A DNA stretch of 64,000 nucleotides from Ornithodoros turicata (GCF_037126465.1 NW_026999407.1:682001-746000), one strand, 5' to 3'. Shown: positions 10,271 through 21,965, counted from the first letter of the stretch. Numbers and translations are program-made. Notes: generated by a model from the letters alone, not told the origin.

Positions 10271-10602
10271 GGAGCTATTTTTGACAACCTATTTGTCCTC
10301 TATTTATAATCCCCCCCCTGAAGGAGTCAAAGACGAGCTTTTGTGGAGCTCGGGCAAGTGTTTGAATATCATTGTCATTAACGGTCCCACTTCCGAGCGG
10401 AAACAGGAAGATTCGTGTTTCTCGTCCCAGTGTCACAGCAGTGGTTCGTTTCATATGCCTTTCGTTTCACCCGAAAATTCCCCAATGACGTATCAAACAG
10501 AGATGGTAGCGCACGATTTCTCCACAAATTCTCATGCGTAAATAGCACCCCATTTTGAAATATCATAAAACCGGAAAACGGAAGAACCCTAAGTGTACCC
10601 TG
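10271..10602 (+). mobile_element. partial copy of element Y (empty of element Z)
   Basis: This is the reverse complement of parts of 8512-9420, starting at GAGCTATTTTTGACAACC and ending ...AGAACCCTAA. It carries the same peptide (MPFVSPENSPMTYQTE, stop after NSHA). It lacks the 558 bp Z insertion. Confidence 0.75.
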
Positions 10603-10684
10603 GCGTTAGTTCATAATTCCTGGGGACCACAGATTTTCTTGTTTGAATTTTTGGAAGACTGAATCTGCAGAAATTCACCAGAAC

Positions 10685-10893
10685 ACTGTAAACGTATTTT
10701 TATTTGCGACGTATTAACCTTTGCGAATTACACATTCAGTCATTTGCGCAGTTATATTGGCGAATATTTAATTTAGCGATTCCAGGGCTGTTTCCTTTCG
10801 CGGGATAAATTGCGAGTGCAATTTTTTGTGCTTTGTTAACGGTCGCAAAATTTGTGAAAATTAATGTGTCGCGAATAAAAATACGTTTACAGT
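10685..10893. mobile_element. 209 bp MITE, ACTGTAAACGTATTTTTATT termini
   Basis: About 25 bp inverted ends (10685-10710 and 10868-10893), with one or two mismatches. The interior has repeated TTTGCG/CGCAAA words. No clear target duplication. Confidence 0.75.
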
Positions 10894-10899
10894 ATATGC

Positions 10900-11700
10900 T
10901 GCAGGACGAAGTTACAGGTTGTTACACGAGTAGCTGGACATACAAAGACTGATTTGGAGTGGAGGCACACACAAAGCATTGGTTGAAGGTCTGTCAAGTT
11001 CATGCATTGAAGTTCAATTAATTACTTTACTTAAATACTGTAATTAACTGAAGCTCCTTAATTCAACAATCTACGGATGCACGGGTATTTAAGGAGGGAT
11101 GTGGGGATGAACAAACATTTTGTTTCTTTCTCGATTACATGATGAAAATTTGTGCAGATGTTGATACTGCCCTCAAAATGAATTAACTATAGAAAAAATA
11201 CAACAATATCTCGAGAAATTTGTTCAGAAATCTTTTTATCCTCACATTTTGTGAAAGGCCTGCTGAGTTTGAAAAATGTGATAAAATATTGCTTGAACTT
11301 GCAGTGTATTCTCAAACGTGTATGGTAGAGGTCGTGACATTCTTAGTTTTTTTAATTTCCACAACAATCTTTGGTTTTCATTTTTCTGCTTGTGGTTGCA
11401 ACTGATGCACCTCGCAGAGAAACGTATGACGAAAATCGATACATGCGAAAGATAAGAATGTCACAACGTCTAGGAAGGTTCAGTGATTGTAAGAAAACAA
11501 ATCGTATAAAAATAGACTAAGTGGTTTTGGAGACATCAATATCACACATGGATCAGGTAGAGCAAAAAGTTGTTTCGAGAAAATGAAGTTCAAAGTTTCA
11601 CGCTATTTTTACTTCAAATTAGGAGGCTCCAGCACTAAGTCATTTGTGTTTTTTTTGTGCACAGTTACTCTTACCCTTCTGTCTCTTTGTTTGATGCACT
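10900..11700. other. no gene recognised
   Basis: AT-rich, with no exon or repeat boundary I can support. Confidence 0.4.
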
Positions 11701-11701
11701 T

Positions 11702-12055
11702 TCACTGCGTTTGCCTTTGACCTAAAGTCAGCCAAGGCAATAGACCATTGTCCAGTGCTTTTGGTGGCTTGGATAGCCAGCTGTGGTTCACTTCATACAC
11801 TCTGCATGGTAATGACCACCGATCTCCAATTGGGTCACAATTCTTGGAGTTCAGGGTCATCTGCGTAGCTTGTGCAAGCCTGGTTCCCGGAACTAGAAAG
11901 ATTCCCGGCTTCGAACATTTTGGACGTAACACCTTACTGAGTATTGAGTTCAGCGTCGCGACTTCACAGAGCAGATACTCATAGGGGTTCTGCTGTTCCT
12001 CAGGGTCGAGATCATGGGTGTAGCGGGCAGGGGGTACCTTGCCCCCCATAAAGTG
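11702..12055 (-). pseudogene. possible eroded coding fragment, unrecognised
   Basis: An open segment of about 118 codons with a non-biased composition (starts WHFMGGKVPPARYTHD). It is interrupted upstream by the hAT-like insertion at 12069-12884. Removing the insertion puts an in-frame TGA just upstream. I recognise no family. It may simply be chance. Confidence 0.2.
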
Positions 12056-12068
12056 CCACGGTCACTCG

Positions 12069-12884
12069 CAGAGCCGTATATTAAAAGGGAGTCTGGCCAT
12101 TAATGGGTCATGCCTATACCTGAAGCTCCACCCACTTTTTCAGCTTTCCGACCAATGAAGTCTTTAAATATGGGGCGCTATCAATCAGCCTATCCTCACT
12201 ATTTGCCCCCTTATCCAACATGGGCAGCGCCATTTTGGGTGGCAAGTGGATTGGATGGGATTGAAATGGATACCTCTCGCAATATGCAAAAGTAGTGGAT
12301 TGTTGGTGCAAATTTGATGAGCGCCACCTAGGAAGCGTAAGGCACGTCGGGAATTGTCGTCTGCTTCCGTCGTTGTACCGCTGCCGGCAGAACTACCTGC
12401 CGGGACACATTCTGTTGTCGGTATGATTTTTAAACAAATCTACATGAATAGTTGGAATATAAGAGGCAAGAATGTTTATATCCATGAAATCCAGCAATTA
12501 AATATAAGATTTTACAGCACAGCGCCGTTTTTGTTGTGATTTCGTCGTGATCGCCGTCTTCACTAGGCCTAACACCGGCGACAAAACGTATTATTTTCAG
12601 TTAGATATCGATGGATGAGCATAAGTTGAAACTGATTTCCGAGAAACTTATATTAGGATGTACATTTGCAGCGTAAAATCAGGTTAGTCTGTGAAAATTT
12701 TTTGTCACGAAATCCCCGCTTCACTGCGTTTGTCTTCGTCGCCATTTTGGGTGGCAGTATGGTGTCATGGTGACCCCCTTGGTGAAAAGCAAACCAATCA
12801 GAGGAGCGAAACTGTGACTGACACGTCGAGCCTCTTTTTGTGACTCCTCCCAATGGCCAGACTCCCTTTTAATATACGGCTCTG
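12069..12884. mobile_element. hAT-like MITE, 33 bp inverted termini, 8 bp duplication
   Basis: CAGAGCCGTATATTAAAAGG and 13 further bases (12069-12101) are perfectly inverted at 12852-12884. The flanks are GTCACTCG on both sides (12061-12068, 12885-12892). An 8 bp duplication and CAGAG-type ends fit the hAT superfamily. It is 816 bp long and has no transposase. Confidence 0.92.
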
Positions 12885-12921
12885 GTCACTCGTGAAAGAT
12901 TGTGCCCTCTTTGGTCAAAGG

Positions 12922-13668
12922 TAAGGCCCTCGGTTTGCTGCTGTAGCAAATTCAAAATTCCGCGATTTTCCGAGGCAAGCAGTCCACGGCTCCTTGAAAC
13001 AGGAAACTCCTTATTTTCTTGAATAATGTGGGAAGAAAAAATATTTTATAAAATTACAGATTGAAAGCACTGTTGTGGTACAGCATTACATACATGATAT
13101 CTTGTGTTCTCCTCTGATGCGCTGTGTCGCATGCAATCATTTTATACCTGCTGAGAGGCCCGTCAGCATGTACAGAGTTTATGGGAACTTTAAGACACCC
13201 TTTTTGTTCCTGGGCTGTAGGCATTATCTAAGACTTTTGAAGAGAACCTCCCAGATATGAAATCATAATCCCCCACTGCCACGGGGGGACACCATCCCCC
13301 TTCTGCAGGTGAAGTATGCGCAGTAAACTTGGGCTAACGTTATCGTAAGTTAAACTACAATCCGTCTGTGTTTGTCCGGCAGCATGGACAATTTCGTAAG
13401 GCAGGCTTCACCTCCTACAGGGAAGCGTCGGGTGAAGCCCACTTTCGGGAGGTGTCGATCGCATTGGGCGAGTGGTCGAAAAGCTGGAAACCCGAAAATT
13501 CGGTATTTGATTCTCGAATGGAATACTTAAAGTGATTGATATTTGATTCGAATTCGAGAATTCGAATATCCGCACACCCCAGAAAATACGGGATTCCGTG
13601 AAATTCCGTACCAAACGAAGGATTCAGCGATCAATTCCGCGAAATTTCGCGGAAAACCGAGGGCCTTA
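12922..13668. mobile_element. hAT-like element, TAAGGCCCTCGGTTT termini
   Basis: TAAGGCCCTCGGTTT (12922) and AAACCGAGGGCCTTA (ending 13668) are inverted. The flanks GTCAAAGG and GTCAGAGG match at 7 of 8 positions, suggesting an older 8 bp duplication. It starts 30 bp after the previous element's duplication ends. The interior has GAATTCGAAT-rich stretches. Confidence 0.75.
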
Positions 13669-13974
13669 GTCAGAGGTCATCATGATTAACTCTCCGATGT
13701 CGTATGAACATGAGACAATTGATGTTCTGATGCTAGAACACGTAAGAAGGAGAAATAGATAAAAAGCCTCCCTAAGTGCCTTATTTGGTCATATGAACCT
13801 CTCAACACCCACACAGTAGCCGTGTATGTCTCCGGGTTTAGGTCTAAGTTTGCGTATTCCCTTTTGAGGGCATCCCGGGATCCCACAACAGACGAAGTCA
13901 GGGCCGATTTTATGAAAGATGGAAGATTGAAGTCACTGCAAAGGAAACTGGTGAAGATGATGCATATTGTAAGA

Positions 13975-14165
13975 ACCTCGAGACTACCAGCGGCAGCGCC
14001 GTGTGGGTTAAGGCGTCTCGCCCTTTCATGTCGTGCTGTCTGAGGTTTTCCCAAGTCTTTCCAGACGAATGTCTGCACAGTTCCCTCTGAAGTCGGCCCA
14101 GGACGCACACTAACCTCCCCCGCTCCTTCCTGCTGTCCTCTCTCCATCTGTACGCCGCTCATAGC
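13975..14165 (+). mobile_element. tRNA-derived SINE, degenerate copy
   Basis: It shares TGTCTGAGGTTTTCCC, GAAGTCGGCCCAGGACGCAC and CTTCCTGCTGTCCTC with the better copies at 14536 and 15571. The tRNA-like head is badly eroded. Confidence 0.55.
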
Positions 14166-14169
14166 CAGA

Positions 14170-14535
14170 GTTGCTTCGCGGCGCTAACACGAAAGAAAAA
14201 AGAAAGGGACAGACAGTCTCAGAGACTTCACTGAAAAGGTTAAGCCAGCTGTAGGATTTCGAACCCGCATCTTCTGGACTTGCATTTCTTCAGAAATGCA
14301 CCGAACGATCACAGTCACCCTATTTCAGTTGGTACGGAGAAACCAAACTGCATTTGAGAATCCGTCTCGCGGTTGTTCCTCCGAGCAGTTGTGCCGTTCT
14401 GGTCGTGGACATTCGTGAATATCTCCTCAAAAATTCTAATTGGGAGTTCCACGTAAGGTGCCTATTTGTGCTGCGCGGACGTCCCTCAAATGCGCGCAGC
14501 AGAGCGTTGGTGAAGTCGCCCGTTTGCTCGGTATT
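14170..14535. other. fragment of the 40 kb tRNA-like repeat near 14220-14270; otherwise nothing
   Basis: CTGAAAAGGTTAAGCCAGCTGTAG and CATCTTCTGGA match the repeat cluster at 40012-40855. The remainder is unrecognised. Confidence 0.4.
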
Positions 14536-14720
14536 CGGGTAATGTGGTTAGCGTGCTGGCCACGTCACGTCGACAGTGGGAGGTACCCGGGTTCGAATCC
14601 CGGTGCCCGCTGCGCTGTCTGTCGTTTTTCCTGGGTTTTCCTCAGACGGTTCGATCACATTGAGTGGGCTATACAGTGAGATCGGCCTACGACAGCTGGA
14701 CGGGCTCAGAACACTGCATA
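14536..14720 (+). mobile_element. tRNA-derived SINE
   Basis: The tRNA-like head has GTTAGCGTGCTGG (A-box region) and GGTTCGAATCC (B box), followed by the family body TTTTTCCTGGGTTTTCCTCAG. It resembles the tick Ruka-type SINEs in organisation. It is not a functional tRNA, because the acceptor arms do not pair. Confidence 0.75.
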
Positions 14721-14790
14721 ACCGTCTGCCTGTGTCCGAAGACAAACTCCATGTGGAGCCAACTTCTACGACAGTCTACGATCCCCATTT

Positions 14791-14905
14791 TATTTATTTA
14801 TTTATTTATTAATAATACCTCAAGGGCCCTTGCGGGCATTACATGAGGGTACATAGTTGGCATATGGAAAAAATGAAATGATGCACAGCAAACACCATTT
14901 CTTCC
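14791..14905 (-). mobile_element. LINE 3' end, strongly truncated
   Basis: (TTTA)n then AATAATACCTCAAGGGCCCT and a TGCGGGCATTACATG block, nearly identical to the 3' end of the LINE at 20544-21065. Homology stops near 14905. Confidence 0.75.
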
Positions 14906-15151
14906 CTCGTGGACGCCAGAAGAGACATTTGGGCGGAAAGTGTCGTCGAGAGACTGTGCCCACGTGTAGAGCCTCCGTGCCAAGTACGTCTTGTACTTCG
15001 CTCCCTGTGAACGCCTCAACTGATAAGAGTTGTAATCTGATAAAGTTGAACGGTGAGCCCCCATGGCACTTGAATATCCGAGTATCAATTTGTGAGGCTT
15101 TTGTGCTCGCATCTGTATATTCTATCTTGCGTGAATTTGCGAGACCCATTA

Positions 15152-15952
15152 GCCGGCGTTCACACGGGGCAACTTTTCCCAGCAACTCGAAGCAACTCAA
15201 ACCAACGTCTTTTGAGCAATTTCGAGTCCGCGTTCACACGCAGCAACTCTGTAGCTCCACCCACAAGCAACCTTATGGCGACCGGACAATGTGGGTTCGA
15301 ATCGAACTGGTGGAATCATTTCTTTAGCTGCTGTATATCAAATTTCAGTCAGTTTTATTACTCCAATAGATCATTATTGCCGTCCAGAAGTGGCAACTGA
15401 TATGTTTCCGTGAAGTTCGTAAAAAAGAAAAAATTTTTTAGCTGCACCTCCAGGATTTGAACCTATGAACTCACGAACGAAATCCACAACGCCATCGGGA
15501 GTCACGTGGCAATGCTTCCCTCTCTGATTGGCCGATGCACGAGCAACTTCTCAAGTTTTCGGTCCGGGACCAGCTCCCGTGGCTCAGTGGCTAGCGTGCT
15601 GGCCATGTCACGTCGAGACTGGGAGGTACCCGGGTTCGAATCCCGGTGCCGGCTGTGGGGGTGTGCTGTCTGGGGTTTTTCCTGGGTTTTCCTCAGACGC
15701 TTTCAGACATATGTCGGCACGGTTCCCTTAGAAGTCGGCCCAGGACGCACATTCCCCCAGGGCGTGAGTCGTGACGTTGCCCACATACGTGAGGCCGACA
15801 ACGGCAAGCCCTATCACCACCCACCACCACCATCGGTCCGGGAGCGATTCGCAGCAACTCGGAGCAACTCGAGTTGCTGGAGGTTGCCGGCTGACAGCAA
15901 CTCCAAAGTTGCTCATAGTTGCTGCAAAAAGTTGCCCCGTGTGAACGCCGCC
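15152..15952. mobile_element. PIF/Harbinger-like MITE carrying a SINE
   Basis: GGCGTTCACACGGGGCAACT at the left and its complement at the right (ending 15952) are flanked by TTA (15149-15151, 15953-15955), the TWA target typical of PIF/Harbinger. Interior words GCAACTCGGAGCAACTCGAG recur. A SINE sits inside at 15571-15775. Confidence 0.85.
15571..15775 (+). mobile_element. tRNA-derived SINE nested in the Harbinger-like element
   Basis: The head GCTCCCGTGGCTCAGTGGCT contains a clear A box, and GGGTTCGAATCCCGG is the B box. The body matches the copy at 14536 and ends in GAAGTCGGCCCAGGACGCAC. This is the best-preserved copy of the family in the window. Confidence 0.85.
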
Positions 15953-15955
15953 TTA

Positions 15956-16240
15956 TTAAACGTTTTGTCTCGCACACTTGCCGTTGTCTGTCTTGGTTTC
16001 CCCTACCCGGTGTCCGATCTCGCATCTTGTACGGTCGTGACGATATCGCGGCGGACTCTAGCCTAAAGCATCGGGTACGGGTCTACGAACTCTTGTGGGA
16101 GATACAGAGCATTACGTAAACAGGATACATGTCTAAGCTTCTTACAAACGTAAGACAAATGCGTATTCTAGGATATTGTTGAATCGAAGAGTATACCTAA
16201 GTGACTCATCAAAATGGCAGAATGGGCCTGTTAGTACATG
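15956..16240. other. no gene recognised
   Basis: Flanking sequence between the Harbinger-like element and the hairpin, with no supported feature. Confidence 0.4.
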
Positions 16241-16242
16241 AT

Positions 16243-16340
16243 TGAATAAAACCGGAGCACAAAACACGGACAAGAACACACCGGAGCAAGTGGCGTCTAT
16301 GTGTGTTCTTGACCGTGTTTTTGCGCTCCGGTTTTATTCA
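16243..16340. repeat. foldback hairpin, about 39 bp arms
   Basis: TGAATAAAACCGGAGC and the following CAAAACACGG (16243-16280) mirror GTGTGTTCTTG to GCTCCGGTTTTATTCA (16301-16340) with few mismatches. A 14 bp direct repeat, ACCTAAGTGACTCA, lies at about 16195 and directly after the hairpin, like a long target duplication. Confidence 0.8.
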
Positions 16341-16372
16341 CCTAAGTGACTCACAGAAGGAGTATAACAGGA

Positions 16373-17369
16373 ATAATAATAACAATAATAATAATTTTAT
16401 TTCACCAATGACACTTGGTGGGGGGATGCAGACAAAAAGCTGCAAAAACTGCAGCTTGACGAGGTCTGACCCCCCTTTGTACACTCGACAGATAAAGCAA
16501 TGACAAAACAGCAAACCAGACAATGCAAAGCGAACAGCAATGACAAATAGCAAACCAGATGAATCACGGAGTTAGACAATGGTAATGAACACAATGCATT
16601 AAGATGCATAAAACAAAAAAGCTATGAGAACACACGAAATAATATGACTATCCTAGTGAACATACATGGCCTTTATTGAGCGAATTGAAAGACAGATGAT
16701 GTTAATGTTGTTTTGGATATGGGAATTAATATGTCGTGGAAGATTATATGAAACCAACTGTGTGCCATAGTTAGTTCGTGCACACGGTGTGAAGTAGGGC
16801 TCATTGTAGCGTAGTGAATAAGAGGTTAATCTCATGGTTAAATTGGCTAGGGCTAGAAAGATGTGATTATTTTGCTTTACTGAACTTGCATAAGTAATGG
16901 ACATACGGTACTTATAGAGATCCATAATTCTGATTATGCTAAATTTCGCGAAGAGGGATCCTGTTGGATGTAAAAAGGGAACGTTTGCTATGTGACGAAG
17001 TACCTTCTTGTGACACAAAACAAACCTTTCAAGATTTTTTTGCGTTGTGGTTCCCCAAACTAGGTGACAGAAGAAGAAAGGCAATGATGAATTAAGTAGG
17101 ACAGGCGAACAAGAGACGGTCTTATCAATATTGAGACAGATTTTATGATCGGAAAACCAGTTATAGACATGAAACTGTAACGTTCGTAACTGCCTCTGCC
17201 TGTGACGCACACGTACTGATACAAGTAGGGTATAGCCTGCAGACTTAAACGTTTTGCAATGGTGCACAGTGACCGGACAAAGTGACCTTTGACCGGAGCA
17301 ATTAAAAAAAGAAAAACATAAGGCACAGGCGACAACAAGCTTACGCGGAAAGCAGGAATAATTATTCAC
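16373..17369 (-). mobile_element. 5'-truncated non-LTR retrotransposon, 3' part of ORF2
   Basis: A minus-strand frame of 238 codons (17369 to 16653) shows a reverse-transcriptase C-terminal region. WFSDHKICLNIDKT corresponds to the block ending in LNxxKT. Further on, VWGTTTQKNLERFV and KKVLRHIANVP give the downstream signature of CR1/Jockey-type elements. An internal deletion has joined the two blocks. The 3' UTR runs to an (ATT)n tail at 16373-16395. It is a dead copy. Confidence 0.8.
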
Positions 17370-17399
17370 CTTTCGAAGCTTTCCAAGTTTCAGAGTCGC

Positions 17400-17754
17400 G
17401 CGCGACAGTTATTAAAACAACAACAACAACAACAAAATCTTTTAGATTCATTATCTTATTAAGAGAACAACCTATTAACGCGTTTTTAGAGTCGGGTGAT
17501 ATTTTTGTAAAGGAGAACTGGCGACCTTGGCATCATGTTGCATGGATGTCTCAAACTTGGGATCTCTGTAAGCGAAGCTACTTCTTTCGTCTGCTTCTAT
17601 AGACATGCGCATTGCGGGAATGCTGAGAAGTATGTAGAGAAGAATGTTTTAGCCGTTGTTTGTACAGCTTCCGCAGACAACATTTATTTTAATTGCTAAA
17701 TTTAATATTTGTACGTATTAATCGCGTACTAATTAATTGATGGTGATGACAACC
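17400..17754. other. no gene; (AAC)n microsatellite at 17417-17435
   Basis: Only the trinucleotide repeat is clear. Confidence 0.5.
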
Positions 17755-17885
17755 ATAGTGTCCAACCGAAAAACCTACGGGTTCGGTTCAGGAATTTCGG
17801 ATCGATTCCGGTTCAGCTCCGGAGCCCAGACGGAACGGTTCGAACCGGTCTGAACCGGTTTATTCGGGTTCATAACGGTACAAGT
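17755..17885. repeat. ACCGAACC-family fragment
   Basis: GTGTCCAACCGAAAAACC followed by GGAACGGTTCGAACCGG and similar motifs matches the family of 54546-55684. It is an incomplete copy. Confidence 0.5.
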
Positions 17886-17889
17886 GCAT

Positions 17890-19560
17890 TGCAGAAAAAG
17901 TTGTGCCAACATTCTTTGGTAATACGCTGGAGCTTACAGAACATAGAATAGAATAGAAATAGAAGAACAAAAATGGAAACGTAGGTCGCACTGGTGCGAC
18001 CAGCTGTTCCATGACGATTGATGTGTAAAAGCACTGAACGTTTTAAAATATTATTTCAGCACGTATGTCCTTGAGGTAGTTCGCCAGGGCACACAGCTCA
18101 GGTAGTTGATGCTGCTTTGGCCAGCTCCCCAGTACTTTCTCAACACCAAAAGGGTCGGTTGTCGGTTTACATTACAGGACGCAAGCTTTCTCACGAACAT
18201 CCGTGATGAGTTGACGACAATGTAAGCGCGCGCGTGGCTTGTTGTTGTAGAAGGAGAAAAAAAAAATAATAGTAAAGAAAAAATGAGTAGGCCGACTTCA
18301 CGTCGGATCAGGCAGGGAGGTCCCATCGACCTTCCGGATTCACATTGACTTTAGTATTTAGAAGCTTATCCTACGTGATGACAACTAGCGCTAAAAAGAA
18401 TGATAACTACCGAAGAACCACTGAAAGTTACGAGAGTTATCAAGGAAAAGATACACTCATCTTCTAGCATTCTCTTTGTTCTGTTATTAGCGTGTGTTTC
18501 CAATAAACTTGAGTCGCGAATGAGCTGGTTGTGTTGTTCGTCTCGTCTTTCGTCTAGTGAAAACAAATCAAAAGAAACAAAAAAAATCGAGAAAAGAAGG
18601 CACTGGATTCGGGGCACTGAATTTCACCTTTGGCGTTTTTACACGCCCATGTGTTCTGAGTGTTAATATGAACTCTCGCCAAATAGGATGACTCACTTTG
18701 CGTGTAAATCTACTGGCAATTATTTATTTGTGCATGTATACAAAGTCCCAACGTCCGTGAAACTGCTTTCATATTCGTTCCCATTTTATCCAGTTGTCTG
18801 AGCATGTGCGATTTGAACTGCATGATCACTGCTGTCCATTAGTGAACTACCGCCGTTCTTTGAGAGACACGGCTAACATATTTTATCTCTTCAACATTTA
18901 TCTCTTGGGGACCATTTATGAGGGTGACAAGGCTACCGGGAACATTTTTCGGTGAGTTGTGTTCGGGTTATGCTTGTGTTAGGAAGAGGTCCGTTTGGGA
19001 CGGCTTGAGAAGAGTCGAGTGGCGCTGGTACGACTAATATCCAGTTGAGTTGGGGTGGGATTTATCTTACATTTCGGAGATTTATATTTGTTTTTTGATA
19101 AATTAGGCAGTGTGTTTTTCGTGTTCATATTTTTTTCTGGAAATTCCGAGTCTTTATCTTCCACGATCGGTTCATTCTTCTGAATTCGCAGAAAAAAGCG
19201 ACGGCTGTGAAAGTTTCATTTTACGTTTGAGTACCCTGCAGCCTTTGGCAACAGCTGCATAGGAATGCATTCTAATACTCTAGTATATTTTTTTCCCCGC
19301 GTTCGTCTTAAAACGCGTACCTGTCACGCACGAGTTTTTCCTGGGTACGACACGTACCATCCTCTGCCTTCAAGAACCACACTCATTGTCAATTCGCGGG
19401 GCATTAAAAACACGGGAACAAAATTTCAGTCGTGACCAACTGTCCTTGTCACACGGGTGGACAGTCTTTAATGATGATTGAAGGCAACGTCGATTGAACC
19501 AGAGAATTAAACGTGTGACGGATCAACTTCTCAAAGAGCATTCGATTCAACGCTCCCCAT
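17890..19560. other. no gene recognised
   Basis: A long stretch with short open frames on both strands and no domain, splice-consistent pair or clear terminal repeat. Confidence 0.4.
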
Positions 19561-19568
19561 GCAGGATC

Positions 19569-20368
19569 CAGACTTGTACGTATTTGGAGTATTGTATTTA
19601 AAATACTGTATCTTAAATACAATTTGCGGTATTTTGGTACTCTACTCCATACTTTTTGTTTTGTGTATTTGTACTCTATTTAAAATACATTTAATGGTAT
19701 TTTCTACTCAATACTCTAATTACATATTTTGGATCTCCCTCTCAAACTTGGAAAACTTGGAAACTCTCAGTGGAAATTCCCTGAGTCCCTCGAACTTGAC
19801 CCGGACATTGGCCCTTCTTTGAAGTCACCATTTAGAGATCTTGCCCCGTGTGTACTAATCCTTGGCGAGTGAGGGTTCTAATACGTGTGCCCCGATGTGG
19901 TGACGTCGAATTCTGACCTCGCCGAGCAGGCACCTGCTAGAAGTTTGCTTTGTTCTGGGTCATATATACTTAGTGGAGTTATGTGCTATCTCTTTGTCAT
20001 CTTTTTGGGACTTATGTTTAGATGACTCTTATCACACAGCGGCGGCTTGCGTAGTGAGCGGGGTTTAGGTGATTCATGTCACATAGCGGCGACTAGCCGC
20101 ATTGACCAGTGACCGGTGACTTTTTGCGTTCAAGGATAAATAGTATCTTAATTGTATTTCAAATACTTTTTGAAGTATTTTGTACTCTATCTTAATTACT
20201 TTAATTTTCTTGTATTTATACTCTATCTTAATTACTTTAATTTTCTTGTATTTATACTCTCTTAGTTACTTTAATTTTCTTGTATTTATACTCTATCTTA
20301 ATTACATTCTAACGTTAGTATTTATTATCTTATCTTAAATACATTTTTGAGTATCTTGTACATGTCTG
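19569..20368. mobile_element. hAT-like element, CAGACTTGTAC termini (copy 1)
   Basis: CAGACTTGTAC (19569) and GTACATGTCTG (ending 20368) are inverted. GCAGGATC flanks both sides (19561-19568, 20369-20376). The subterminal regions are rich in AATAC/GTATT words, such as GTATTTAAAATAC. It is 800 bp long and non-coding. A second copy with a different 8 bp duplication is at 25247-25992. Confidence 0.92.
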
Positions 20369-20376
20369 GCAGGATC

Positions 20377-20543
20377 ACACGTTACGCGCATGTTCAATGT
20401 AGTTCAATGTCCGTTAGTTTCAATACTGATCGACACTTTCCACCGTGCTGGTCATTGAAAGCTGCCAATGTAACAGGGGTATGAAGCGCAGGAGTTATTT
20501 CTTTCTATGCCGCAATACAAAGCGAAGGGCGGTTGCACGCAGT
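20377..20543. other. no gene recognised
   Basis: Short unique stretch between two elements. Confidence 0.4.
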
Positions 20544-21065
20544 GATTTATTTATTTATTTATTTATTAATAATACCTCAAGGGCCCTTGCGGGCATTACA
20601 TGAGGGTACATAGCTGGCATATGCAAAAAATGAAATGATGCACAGCAAACATCAGGAGAACATAAATGTACGTAGATGATTTCGAAATGTGTCTGTATTA
20701 TCGATGATGGCCAAGGCTTTGGGAAGGTCATTCCAATCTTTGCTGCTGCGGGGGAAGAAAGATTCCAGGAAGTATGACGTGTGGGCGACATGCAGCTGTA
20801 CTTTCATAGGGTGATCTCGACGCCGAGAGATGTGTGAAGCAGGTGAGATGTATGTGCTGCTCAATGGTGGAGAATGTATGAACTTATGAAAAAGACAAAG
20901 ACGGGAGAATTTACGACGCGAAGCAAGTGGTGCCAGGTCGAGGGAACGCTTTAGTGATGTGACGCTAGAGTGAAAAGAGTAATCGCTAAGAATAAACCGT
21001 GCGGCTCTATTCTGAACGGCTTCTAACATGTCACAAAGGTATGCTTGGTGTGGATCCCAGATTTA
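20544..21065 (-). mobile_element. 5'-truncated non-LTR retrotransposon, end of reverse transcriptase ORF
   Basis: On the minus strand IWDPHQAY is followed by a 125-residue frame. That frame has MLEAVQNRAARFILSDYS, then SLKRSLDLAPLASRRKFSRL, then YFLESFFPRSSKDWNDLP. This is the standard C-terminal block of CR1/Jockey-type reverse transcriptases. An in-frame TAA just before IWDPH marks the 5' truncation or decay. A (TAAA)n tail ends the element at about 20544. The 3' 100 bp is nearly identical to 14791-14905. Confidence 0.85.
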
Positions 21066-21528
21066 TCCAGAATGGTTTGGATGCGAAAAATGGGGGGCCA
21101 TTATTATAGTTACGTAACAACAGCTCAACCTATCATTACTGACACGTCATTATACCAGCTGAAATAGCGAGGGTTGTTTCGGAATACCTACCCATAGGTA
21201 AAAAAAAAAAAAAAAGAACGTTTGAGGGGTGTTGGGGACGGGTGTGGATAAATCACTGGTAGCACATTTTGAGCGGCTGCCAATTGGCTACACAATCTAG
21301 CCGTTTATCTTCACCGTTCGGCTTATCTTGTTTGAGCGAGCAATCCCGATAGCGAGGACGAGAGAGTGCCACTCGATTCATCGCGCTAGTCGGAGACACT
21401 TCAGAGTTCTCTTCGAAGATATTGGAAGGATACGCAGGTAGTACGCTCTTCTCTTATTCTATCTTTGAACTGTATACACCTTTTGTGGGAATACGTGCTC
21501 GGAAAATGTCGTTGTTCGAAAAACGTGT
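21066..21528. other. no gene; A15 tract at about 21201
   Basis: No supported exon. Confidence 0.4.
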
Positions 21529-21874
21529 AATATGCGTAGTTGCCAACTCTGCCGGACCCTGGAGACTCCAGATTGTACGGACGCGCACCCTACAATCTCC
21601 CGCTTTTCGTATTCGCGAAGAATAAGACAGTCCGTAACACGTGTTTCGTGGCATAACCATCCATGGCTGGTCGCGTGTTTCGTTGTGTCAGTGTTCCTGG
21701 AGAACACGTCCTATCATATCAGACGAGTACTTTCATCTCCTCCGATGGCGCTCACCAAACGGCACGTTCCAAGTGGCTTTTCACGGGCTTTCTGGTTGAG
21801 CACGACCGGCCTCGGAGCGTAAGCGCCCATGTGTGACGGCTGCTCAGGAAGGTGTGTTCCCAGAATGTGACGAA

Positions 21875-21965
21875 GCGAAGCGCAACAGGTGCAGTTCCCC
21901 CTGAAGTGGGCCCAGGACGCATACTAAACCCCTTCCTGCTGTCCTCCGTCCACAGAAAAGAAAGC
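21875..21965 (+). mobile_element. SINE body fragment
   Basis: CCTGAAGTGGGCCCAGGACG and CCCCTTCCTGCTGTCCTC match the 3' body of the SINEs at 14536 and 15571. The tRNA-like head is missing. Confidence 0.55.

Noticed and set aside
14536..15775. tRNA genes at 14536 and 15571
   Set aside because: A and B boxes are present but they are followed by a shared SINE body, and the acceptor arms are not complementary.
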